From JAJFFW01 sp038531315 (GTDB lineage: Bacteria; Pseudomonadota; Alphaproteobacteria; Caulobacterales; Parvularculaceae), in the NCBI GenBank assembly GCA_038531315.1, contig JBCBBT010000056.1, positions 1 to 20,941 on the forward strand: a stretch of 20,941 bases of DNA, in the 5' to 3' direction. Below are positions 15,376 through 20,941 of this stretch, one piece after another; the first letter of the stretch is position 1, and each line of letters begins with the position of its first letter. The position numbers were made by a program, and so were the translations under genes. The notes under the pieces were generated by a model. The model ran no database searches, was not told where the DNA came from, and saw only the letters and a program-made list of their open reading frames with translations.

Positions 15376-15708
15376 TCATGCGATGATGTCCGGTGTTAGC
15401 GAGTCTTTCAGGGTCTGAATTTTATCTTTGATCAGAAGTTTTTTCTTCTTCAGGCGGGCGACGCTCAACCGGTCGTGGTGCGGCAGGGCTTCCAGCGCTT
15501 CAATGGCCTGTGACAGGTCGTTGTGGTCTTCCTCAAGCAAAGCAATCCGTATCAGGATCGCCTCATCATTTGCAGCGCCCGCGGCGGGTGAGAGGCTCGC
15601 GTTCGGTGTCTTGCTTTGAAGGGCGTCCTCGCTGCGGCCGCTCTCTCCAATTGTCTCGATGACGGTCAGGCGGGGCGGCCCTTTCTCGGGTGGATCGCGA
15701 TCGGTCAT
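15376..15708 (-). CDS. DUF465 (YdcH-like) protein with N-terminal extension
   Basis: The 110-residue product has a disordered, Pro/Gly/Ser-rich N-terminal half. The C-terminal half, from about residue 50 (RIALLEEDHNDLSQAIEALE, then VARLKKKKLLIKDKIQTLKD), has the DUF465 pattern of two helices with LxxEHxxL and LKKxKLxLKDxI elements. The function of the family is unknown. Its ATG overlaps the TGA of the TIGR02444 gene by 4 bp, so it is the last gene of a ubiX-TIGR02444-DUF465 unit. A second, stand-alone DUF465 protein lies on the other side of ubiX at 17065. Confidence 0.75.
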   Translation of the reverse strand: MTDRDPPEKGPPRLTVIETIGESGRSEDALQSKTPNASLSPAAGAANDEAILIRIALLEEDHNDLSQAIEALEALPHHDRLSVARLKKKKLLIKDKIQTLKDSLTPDIIA

Positions 15709-16313
15709 GATGTTTCCAAAACGGTCTGCGCTGCATCCCGTTCGTTTGGCTCTTGCTCTTCCGGCTCCGGGGTAAAAATAGCTTCGACCGCATTATCGAG
15801 CAATGAAACGGAGAAATGCTCCTGCCGCTTGGCGTCCATCAACACCGCATAGCTGACGAGCGCTCGGCGCGCGCGCGAGCGTAAATCCTTTTGATTTCTC
15901 TGATCGCCAACCCCTGTCGCCGATCTCTCAAGATGCTTTTCTGCGAGCGCCTGCAGCATCTTCTGTTCTATTTTTTCTGCGTCGAGCTCGGCGTTCTTGA
16001 TGGCGTCGCGTAGGCTCTTCGCCGCCGCTCTATCGGCCAGCGGCGGCGGGGACTTCAAGGCGATGCGCGCCGATCTTAACTGCGCCGCGATGGGCGCGCT
16101 CCATTGGCCTGTGACGTCGATCGCTTTGCGCACGAGCGCTTCTTCCGGCGCGCGGAAGACTTGCGCGCACCACAGGCACCACAATACGAGATTGACGTTG
16201 AGGCCCAGATCGTCCTGCAACCTCAAAAGCGCCGGCGCTGCGCCAGGGCGGGCATAGGCGCGCAGCGACCAATTCCAGAAACTTTCTCGATCAGTGCGCT
16301 CGCCGTCACTCAT
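15705..16313 (-). CDS. TIGR02444 family protein
   Basis: The 202-residue protein carries the family signature near its N-terminus: FWNWSLRAYARPGAAPALL, then RLQDDLGLNVNLVLWCLW. A helical C-terminal region follows (GQWSAPIAAQLRSARIALK and a long charged helix around AELDAEKIEQKMLQAL). The tail is acidic and probably disordered. The function of TIGR02444 is unknown. It has 4-bp start/stop overlaps with both neighbours (ubiX upstream, DUF465 downstream), so the three are probably translationally coupled. No signal peptide or membrane helix is visible. Confidence 0.82.
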   Translation of the reverse strand: MSDGERTDRESFWNWSLRAYARPGAAPALLRLQDDLGLNVNLVLWCLWCAQVFRAPEEALVRKAIDVTGQWSAPIAAQLRSARIALKSPPPLADRAAAKSLRDAIKNAELDAEKIEQKMLQALAEKHLERSATGVGDQRNQKDLRSRARRALVSYAVLMDAKRQEHFSVSLLDNAVEAIFTPEPEEQEPNERDAAQTVLETS

Positions 16314-16915
16314 TTTCTGTGCTCGCTATTTCGGCGGCCCTTTTTCAGATCTTCGCCCCATCGCTTGGTGATCTCGCTGTCAACGCCAAACAAGTCGAGC
16401 GTGCGCCCGATCGACTGGTTAACGATGTCGTCGACCGTCGCGGGCTCGGCGTAAAACGCGGGCAACGGCGGCGCGATGATCGCCCCCATTTCGGTGAGCA
16501 GGGTCATGGTTTTCAGGTGGCCGAGATGAAAGGGCGTCTCACGCACCATCAGGACAAGCCGCCGTCGCTCTTTCAGGACAACGTCGGCTGCGCGCGTGAG
16601 CAAGGTCGAGGTGACGCCTGTTGCGATTTCAGACATGGTGCGCACCGAGCAAGGCGCGATCAGCATGCCAACTGTTTTAAATGAACCGGAAGATATCGGC
16701 GCGCCGACATCGTTGATCGCGTAAGAATGGTCGGCTTTCGCGCTGATATCCGCGGGGCTGAGATCAAGTTCATAAGCCAGCGTCATCGCCGCCGATTTTG
16801 ACATCACGAAATGAGTTTCAAGACCCGCCGCCCCCAGCGCCTCGAGCGCGCGCAGTGCATATATTTGTCCAGAGGCGCCGCTGGCGCCGATAATGATGCG
16901 ATCTTTGTTTTCCAT
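16310..16915 (-). CDS. ubiX: Flavin prenyltransferase UbiX
   Basis: UbiX attaches a dimethylallyl group to FMN, making the prenylated FMN cofactor used by the UbiD decarboxylase in ubiquinone synthesis. The 201-residue product has IIIGASGASGQIYALRALEA, HFVMSKSAAMTLAYE, SSGSFKTVGMLIAPCSVRTM, RRRLVLMVRETPFHLGHLK and PPLPAFYAEPATVDDIVNQ, all typical. No clear Shine-Dalgarno precedes the ATG; the sequence before it is AT-rich (GATATAA). It is the first gene of a three-gene minus-strand unit and overlaps the next gene by 4 bp. COQ9 elsewhere in the window serves the same pathway; no ubiD is present here. Confidence 0.96.
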   Translation of the reverse strand: MENKDRIIIGASGASGQIYALRALEALGAAGLETHFVMSKSAAMTLAYELDLSPADISAKADHSYAINDVGAPISSGSFKTVGMLIAPCSVRTMSEIATGVTSTLLTRAADVVLKERRRLVLMVRETPFHLGHLKTMTLLTEMGAIIAPPLPAFYAEPATVDDIVNQSIGRTLDLFGVDSEITKRWGEDLKKGRRNSEHRK

Positions 16916-17064
16916 TTATATCAACGGCTTATCGTGCTTTTTTCATGTTATCTTACGGACATTATCCCGGCTCCGGTTCATATTTGGTTAGCCTTGGTGC
17001 GGTCGACAATTGTGACTTTTTGGTGTCTACTTTCCAAATATTCATAGCACAGGAGAATGATTCT

Positions 17065-17238
17065 ATGGCCATGGAAGCGCACCTGGAAACGCTGAGTCAG
17101 CGACATCAGGAGCTGGAGGCGGCCATCGCCTCTGAAATGAAACATCCCAGCCATGACGATATCAAACTTCAGGAAATGAAACGCCTTAAACTGCGCATTA
17201 AAGACGAGATCAGAGAGCTTCAGCAGGAAAACCCCTAA
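17065..17238 (+). CDS. Small DUF465 (YdcH-like) protein
   Basis: The 57-residue product is a minimal DUF465 protein: HLETLSQRHQELEAAIASEM, a short loop (KHPSHDDIKL), then QEMKRLKLRIKDEIRELQQE, forming a helical hairpin. Function is unknown. AGGAGA lies 8 nt upstream of ATG 17065, which decides the start over an open frame reaching back to 16945. A second possible start is the ATG two codons later (17071). The gene is divergent from ubiX, followed by a strong terminator, and so is its own transcript. Confidence 0.88.
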   Translation: MAMEAHLETLSQRHQELEAAIASEMKHPSHDDIKLQEMKRLKLRIKDEIRELQQENP

Positions 17239-17261
17239 GGCGGCGTCCGTCGCGTTGTGGG

Positions 17262-17290
17262 GAAGCGCCCTTTTGGGGCGCTTCTTTTTT
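17262..17290 (+). terminator. Intrinsic terminator of the small DUF465 gene
   Basis: GAAGCGCCC (17262-17270) pairs perfectly with GGGCGCTTC (17276-17284) around a 5-nt loop and is followed by six T (17285-17290). Confidence 0.93.
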
Positions 17291-17328
17291 CTGTGTACGG
17301 CAAAATCTCTCAATAGCTGGAAAACCCG

Positions 17329-18114
17329 ATGGCTGACAGATGTGTAATCGTGACGGGGGTTGCGAGCGGCGTTGGTGCGGCGACGGCGCGCCGGTTCGCA
17401 GAAAATGGCGACAGGCTGATCCTGACGGATCGCAACGAGGACGCCGCGCGCGATCTTCTCGACGATCTTGCGGAGAGGAAAGTCGCCGCCAGTTTTGTCA
17501 GCGCCAATCCGGCGAACCGGCTGCACGTGCACAATATCATCGCCGAAGCGATGGAAGCGGCGGGTCGGGTTGACGTGCTCGCGCATACGGTCGTTGACGT
17601 TTTTGCGGCGGATTTTATCGAGACGACCGAGGAAGATTTTGATCGCACGATCGCCGCCAATCTGCGCGGCGCGTTTCTCGTCAACCAGGCCTTCGCCAAA
17701 CAGGTGCGCCGCCAGGCCGACGCTGACGAGGCCGGCGAGGGCGGGGCGGCCATCGTCAATGTGATGACCACCGAGGCGGTGACCGCGCGGGCCGATCATG
17801 TCGCCTTCGCCGCCTCCCAGGGCGGCCTCCAGCAATTGACCAAAGCCGTCGCCATGTCGCTGTCGGCGTATGATGCGCGCGCCAATGCGGTGGCGGTCGG
17901 CGCCGTCAAGACGACCTTCGACAACGAGGCCGAGCGCAAATCCGCCAAGGACGACGTGCCGCTCAGCCGGATCGGCGACCCGGAGGAAGTCGCCGACGTC
18001 ATCCACTTTCTGGCGTCGCCCGCCGCATCCTTTGTCACCGGGCAAACGATTTTCGTCGATGGCGGACGCATGGTCCGCGCCAGGCGCGCGACGGAGGCCA
18101 AGGGCGCGTCATAG
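17329..18114 (+). CDS. Short-chain dehydrogenase/reductase family protein lacking the catalytic Tyr and Lys
   Basis: The 261-residue protein is a classical SDR fold: cofactor motif TGVASGVG (residues 9-16), conserved Asn111 (ANLRGAF), and a C-terminal RIGDPEEVADVIHFLASPAA then TGQTIFVDGG block. The active site is replaced. Where family members have YxxSK, this reads F160-A-A-S-Q164, the serine position is Thr147 (NVMTT), and the NNAG motif reads AHTV. So the Rossmann fold and perhaps NAD(P) binding survive, but normal SDR proton transfer should not. The frame is intact with good codon use, so it is not an obvious pseudogene. It may be a binding or scaffold protein; the substrate is unknown. 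It converges on trcR. Confidence 0.85.
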   Translation: MADRCVIVTGVASGVGAATARRFAENGDRLILTDRNEDAARDLLDDLAERKVAASFVSANPANRLHVHNIIAEAMEAAGRVDVLAHTVVDVFAADFIETTEEDFDRTIAANLRGAFLVNQAFAKQVRRQADADEAGEGGAAIVNVMTTEAVTARADHVAFAASQGGLQQLTKAVAMSLSAYDARANAVAVGAVKTTFDNEAERKSAKDDVPLSRIGDPEEVADVIHFLASPAASFVTGQTIFVDGGRMVRARRATEAKGAS

Positions 18115-18156
18115 CGCGGCCCTTCGGCGCCGTCCGCACACTGAGCGCATGAGGCG

Positions 18157-18873
18157 CTAGTCCTCTTTGTCGCGCGCCACATCGGCGCCGCCAAGGCTGG
18201 CGAACACGCTGTCCGCGTCAATTTCTTTCGGTTCTTTGAGATCGTCCTCCGCCGCGTCAGCCCCTGCAAACGCCTCGCCGGCCGGCGCCGGCTCGCCCGC
18301 TGGCGACAGGCTTGGCCCTTCGGGGCTCGGCGGCGGCGCCAGTTTCGCGGCTTTCGCTGCGGCTTTCCTGACAACGGCGTCCAGATCGATCTGCGTGCAA
18401 AGGCCGAGGCCGACGGGGTCTTGCGGCTGCAGGTTCGCCGAATTCCAGTGCGTGCGATCGCGGATCGACTGAATGGTCGCCTTCGTCGTGCCGAGCAGCT
18501 TGCCGATTTGCGCATCGGACACTTCCGGATGATTGCGCACCATCCAGGCGATCGCATCGGGCCGGTTCTGGCGCTTTGAAACGGGCGTGTAGCGCGGCGC
18601 TTTCTTTTTCGGCTCGGGCACAATGGTCTTCGGCCGCGACAGTTTCATCTTGTATTTGTCGTCCGCCTCGGCTTTCTCGATCTCATCGCGCGTCAGCTGA
18701 TGGTTTGTAATCGGATCGATCCCGCGCACGCCGGCCGCCACATCGCCGTCGGCGATGCCTTTTACCTGCAACGGGTGCAACACGCAAAAATCAGCAATCT
18801 GATCGAATGTCAGCGATGTGTTGTCGATCAGCCAGACCGCTGTGGCCAGCGGCATCAGGGGTTGGTCGGCCAT
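18157..18873 (-). CDS. trcR: DUF1013 family cell-cycle transcriptional regulator TrcR
   Basis: The 238-residue protein matches the alphaproteobacterial DUF1013 family, named TrcR. The N-terminal half contains TAVWLIDNTSLTFDQIADFC and GIADGDVAAGVRGIDPITN. The centre has a helix-turn-helix-like stretch, DAIAWMVRNHPEVSDAQIGK then LLGTTKATIQSIRDRTHWN (residues about 121-160), and DPVGLGLCTQIDLD. The Ala/Pro-rich C-terminal 60 residues are probably disordered. GGAG lies 8 nt upstream of ATG 18873 and fixes the start; the frame stays open for some 250 further codons into a repeat region, which is an artefact. TrcR is associated with cell-cycle control and transcription in this class; its targets cannot be inferred here. 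Confidence 0.9.
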   Translation of the reverse strand: MADQPLMPLATAVWLIDNTSLTFDQIADFCVLHPLQVKGIADGDVAAGVRGIDPITNHQLTRDEIEKAEADDKYKMKLSRPKTIVPEPKKKAPRYTPVSKRQNRPDAIAWMVRNHPEVSDAQIGKLLGTTKATIQSIRDRTHWNSANLQPQDPVGLGLCTQIDLDAVVRKAAAKAAKLAPPPSPEGPSLSPAGEPAPAGEAFAGADAAEDDLKEPKEIDADSVFASLGGADVARDKED

Positions 18874-19062
18874 AGGGCGTTCTCCATAAGTATCGTCACC
18901 GGCCCCGTTCGCGGCCTTTCGGCCCGGGACCGCGCTCGCCGCCGAATTTTCCGGGGAAAGCGCCGCAGAAACTGCGTCGTCGCCTTCCATATAGGCCGAA
19001 GCGGCGAGGGCGCCAAGGGAGAAGACGCGCCCCCTGATCGGGGTTCCCTGCGTCCGATGTTC

Positions 19063-19241
19063 GTCTTCCCCGCGTAGGCGGAGACCCAGCAAAATGAAAA
19101 TGCCGCGCTTCGCGCGCCTTCTTTGTCTGGACTGGGCCCCCGCCTGCGCGGGGGAAACGGGTGGAGAGTTTGGGCTGGGCCCCCGCCTGCGCGGGGGAAA
19201 CGGGTGGAGAGTAGGGGCTGGGACCTCGGTACTGCGGGGGA
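19063..19241. repeat. Composite REP element, copy 1
   Basis: The copy begins with hairpin unit A (CCCCGCGTAGGCGG, 19069-19082), then a ~45-bp spacer with CGCGCTTCGCG. Unit B in the inverse orientation follows (CTGGGCCCCCGCCTGCGCGG, from 19132), then a second B at 19175 and a degenerate third at 19218, spaced exactly 43 bp apart. Unit A is close to the reverse complement of unit B, so the element is a head-to-head pair with tandem B extensions, like bacterial interspersed mosaic elements. Confidence 0.85.
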
Positions 19242-19404
19242 TGTATATTTGAGGGATTGAGCGCGGCCTCCGACGCCGGCAACCGACGGTGCGCGCCGAC
19301 CTCGATTTCCGAATGCGCACCGTGTTTGTTGCGGCGGCGCCTCGGTGCGTAATTGCGGTCTTGCGCCCGGATGAAGCCGTCCGCGATGTCCGCGCCCACA
19401 CTCC

Positions 19405-19582
19405 GTCTTCCCCGCGTAGGCGGGGACCCAGCAAAATGAAAACGCCGCGCTTCGCGCGCCTTCTTTGTCTGGACTGGGCCTCCGCCTGCGCGGGGGAAAC
19501 GGGTGGAGAGTTTGGGCTGGGCCCCCGCCTGCGCGGGGAAACGGGTGAGGCGCAAGCACGCCCCAGCCCGCGCGGGTGAAAC
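19405..19582. repeat. Composite REP element, copy 2
   Basis: This is a direct copy of the element at 19063, nearly identical over about 145 bp (19405-19548). It has the same A unit (here a perfect CCCCGC/GCGGGG stem), the same spacer and B units at 19474 and 19517, again 43 bp apart. A further degenerate B-like palindrome lies near 19562-19582, close to the end of the quinone oxidoreductase gene. Confidence 0.85.
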
Positions 19583-19622
19583 GAATGGGGCGCGCCAACA
19601 AATCGGCATCGTCCGGCGCGGC

Positions 19623-20627
19623 TCAAGCAACCTCCAGCACGATCTTACCGACATGGGCGCCGGCTTCCATGCGGCGGTGCGCGTCGGCGGCGTCTTCAAG
19701 GGCGAACACCGTGTCGATCACGGGGGCGGCGGCGCCGCTTTCAATCAGCGGCCAGACTTCGGTCCGCAGCGCCGCGGCGAGGCGCGCTTTTTCCGCCGGC
19801 GGGCGGCCTTTCATGGTCGAGCCCGAAAGCCGCAGCTGTTTGCGCATCACCGTCATCACGTTGATCGTCGCCTCCATCCCGCGCAGGAATGCAATCGAGA
19901 CATGCCGGCCGCCGACATTGAGCGCCGCCAGATTGCGCGCCACGAAATCGCCGCCCGCCATATCGAGGACGACGTCGGCGCCGCCAAGCTCGGCGATCGC
20001 CGTCTCCCAGGGCGCGTCTTTGTAGTTGAACGCCGCATCCGCGCCGAGCCGGACCGCGGCGGCGACCTTTTCCGCCGAGCCGGCGGTCGCAAAAACCCGC
20101 GCCCCGCGCGCCTTGGCGAGCGTGATCGCGGTAACGCCGATCCCGCTTGTCGCGCCATGGACGAGAAGGCTCTCGCCTTTGCGCAATTGCGCGTCGTCGA
20201 AAACATTCGCCCACACCGTAAAATACGTCTCGGGGATCGCCGCCGCCTCAACGAGCGAAAGCCCCGCCGGCGCCGGCAGGCACGCGCCCGCATCGACCAC
20301 GGCGTATTCGCCATAGCCGCCGCCGGGCAACAGGGCGCAAATCTTATCGCCCACGGACCATCCGTCTGCGCCGTTTTTCACCTGATCGCCGAGCGCCGCG
20401 ATCTCGCCGGCGCATTCAAGCCCCGGAATATCGGTGGCGCCTTCCGGCGGCGGATAAAGACCCATCCGCTGTAACACCTCAGGCCGGTTGACGCCCGCCG
20501 CTTTAATCCTGATCAGGACTTCATTGCCCGTCGGGCGCGGCGTCGCCCGCTCAGCGACGCGCAACATTTCCGGCCCGCCGGGCTCGGCGATCTCGATGAC
20601 TTTCATGGCGGCTGGAATGTCTGTCAT
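19623..20627 (-). CDS. NAD(P)H-quinone oxidoreductase, PIG3 family (zinc-free medium-chain dehydrogenase)
   Basis: The 334-residue protein is a medium-chain dehydrogenase/reductase of the quinone oxidoreductase branch. The substrate domain includes IKAAGVNRPEVLQRMGLYPP, IPGLECAGEI and GGGYGEYAVV. The PIG3-type motif PETYFTVWANVFDDAQL is followed by the NADPH motif LVHGATSGIGVTAITLAKA and ATAGSAEK. No catalytic or structural zinc ligands are visible, as expected. The C-terminal end is MEAGAHVGKIVLEV. Members reduce quinones by one electron with NADPH; the natural substrate here is unknown. GGGAG lies at good distance upstream of ATG 20627. It lies upstream of trcR on the same strand, separated by the REP region. 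Confidence 0.92.
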   Translation of the reverse strand: MTDIPAAMKVIEIAEPGGPEMLRVAERATPRPTGNEVLIRIKAAGVNRPEVLQRMGLYPPPEGATDIPGLECAGEIAALGDQVKNGADGWSVGDKICALLPGGGYGEYAVVDAGACLPAPAGLSLVEAAAIPETYFTVWANVFDDAQLRKGESLLVHGATSGIGVTAITLAKARGARVFATAGSAEKVAAAVRLGADAAFNYKDAPWETAIAELGGADVVLDMAGGDFVARNLAALNVGGRHVSIAFLRGMEATINVMTVMRKQLRLSGSTMKGRPPAEKARLAAALRTEVWPLIESGAAAPVIDTVFALEDAADAHRRMEAGAHVGKIVLEVA

Positions 20628-20941
20628 GCGGCGCTCCCGGTCCTTGCGTTGTCTGGTTTCAGGTTTCTATCACACAAACTAAGGACGACGGACCATGAAC
20701 CGCGCACTGCGCATTGTGCATTGTGCATTGTGCATTGTGCACCGCGCGCTGTGCGCAAAGCAAAGTGCGCAAAGCGGCGTGCGCGCAAAAGCGGCGGCTT
20801 ACGGCGGCGCTGTGGGTTTCAGCCCGCAAAGAACATTTTCGTCGTCCCGAGGCGGCGCGGGTGTCGCTGCGCCGCCGCCGGCAGGGAGCGCGGCGCGTTG
20901 TTTCAGCGGATATGGCGGTTGGCGTTGTGAAAATCTCTCCG
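20628..20941. other. Right-edge region upstream of the quinone oxidoreductase; no confident gene
   Basis: This 314-bp stretch contains the promoter region of the quinone oxidoreductase gene and a heptamer repeat array. A plus-strand frame from ATG 20695 stays open to the window edge, but it begins in the repeat array and has no Shine-Dalgarno. A minus-strand frame ending with TAA near 20805 enters from beyond the window and ends VLCGLKPTAPP. Either could be part of a gene outside the window; codon bias does not decide between them. Confidence 0.4.
20704..20752 (+). repeat. Heptanucleotide tandem repeat (GCATTGT)n
   Basis: Seven consecutive 7-bp units run GCACTGC, then GCATTGT four times exactly (20711-20738), then GCACCGC and GCGCTGT. 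The four central copies are perfect and the flanking ones degenerate. The array starts about 75 bp upstream of the divergent quinone oxidoreductase start. Confidence 0.92.

Larger units (their letters stand above)
18874..19622. other. Repeat-rich intergenic region between trcR and the quinone oxidoreductase
   Basis: This 749-bp stretch holds no gene I can support. It contains the trcR promoter region (near 18874-19060) and two copies of a composite REP-type repeat (19063-19241 and 19405-19582) separated by about 160 bp of unique sequence. All three minus-strand frames are open over most of it and give Pro/Arg/Gly-rich text such as PPVSPAQAGAQ. This is the usual appearance of GC-rich intergenic repeats rather than of protein. 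Confidence 0.7.

Noticed and set aside
16945..17064. Upstream start for the small DUF465 protein
   Set aside because: AGGAGA sits just before ATG 17065 and the DUF465 fold begins there; upstream residues are not family-like.
19063..19582. CRISPR array
   Set aside because: The repeated units are palindromic REP hairpins in mixed orientation, the short spacers are themselves repeated, and no cas gene is nearby.
18874..19626. N-terminal extension of trcR by about 250 codons, and two other minus-strand frames in the same region
   Set aside because: These are Pro/Arg-rich translations of REP repeats; the TrcR homology and Shine-Dalgarno begin at 18873.

Overview
The window is a GC-rich chromosomal segment that reads as an alphaproteobacterium. 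The lineage markers are a DUF1013/TrcR-type regulator, an IalB-family periplasmic protein, a COQ9 gene divergent from rpsU, a TIGR02444 protein and several DUF465 (YdcH) proteins. The gene set and codon use fit the Parvularculaceae/Caulobacterales side of the class, but the genus cannot be fixed from this sequence.

Left part (1-7,000). The 3' end of queA and a complete tgt, both for queuosine tRNA modification, flank an unrecognised low-complexity protein with two blocks of 15-bp tandem repeats. Next come folD (minus) and a diverged folB-like gene (plus), transcribed divergently from a shared gap. The minus strand then carries lepA, mscL (with a strong hairpin terminator) and an IalB-family secreted protein.

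Middle (7,000-14,200). acnA is on the plus strand and converges on a MipA/OmpV outer-membrane protein across a shared terminator. Upstream of that are a 39-residue entericidin-like lipoprotein and rpsU on the minus strand, then COQ9 on the plus strand. The purEK pair on the minus strand converges on COQ9.

Right part (14,200-20,941). A GGDEF diguanylate cyclase is followed by an apparent minus-strand operon, ubiX-TIGR02444-DUF465, joined by two 4-bp start/stop overlaps. A second small DUF465 gene, a short-chain dehydrogenase that appears to lack its catalytic residues, trcR, a REP-type intergenic repeat cluster of about 0.7 kb, and a PIG3-type quinone oxidoreductase follow. The right edge holds a heptamer microsatellite and no gene I can support.

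Functionally the window is mostly housekeeping: queuosine, folate/one-carbon, purine, ubiquinone (COQ9, UbiX), TCA cycle, translation and envelope. I see no defence system, prophage, IS element, CRISPR array, rRNA or tRNA. The more interesting points are local departures from family rules: Tgt lacks two of three zinc cysteines, rpsU has its Shine-Dalgarno at an ATC codon, the SDR has Phe and Gln at the Tyr/Lys positions, the queA-tgt gap encodes a repeat protein, and lepA looks leaderless.
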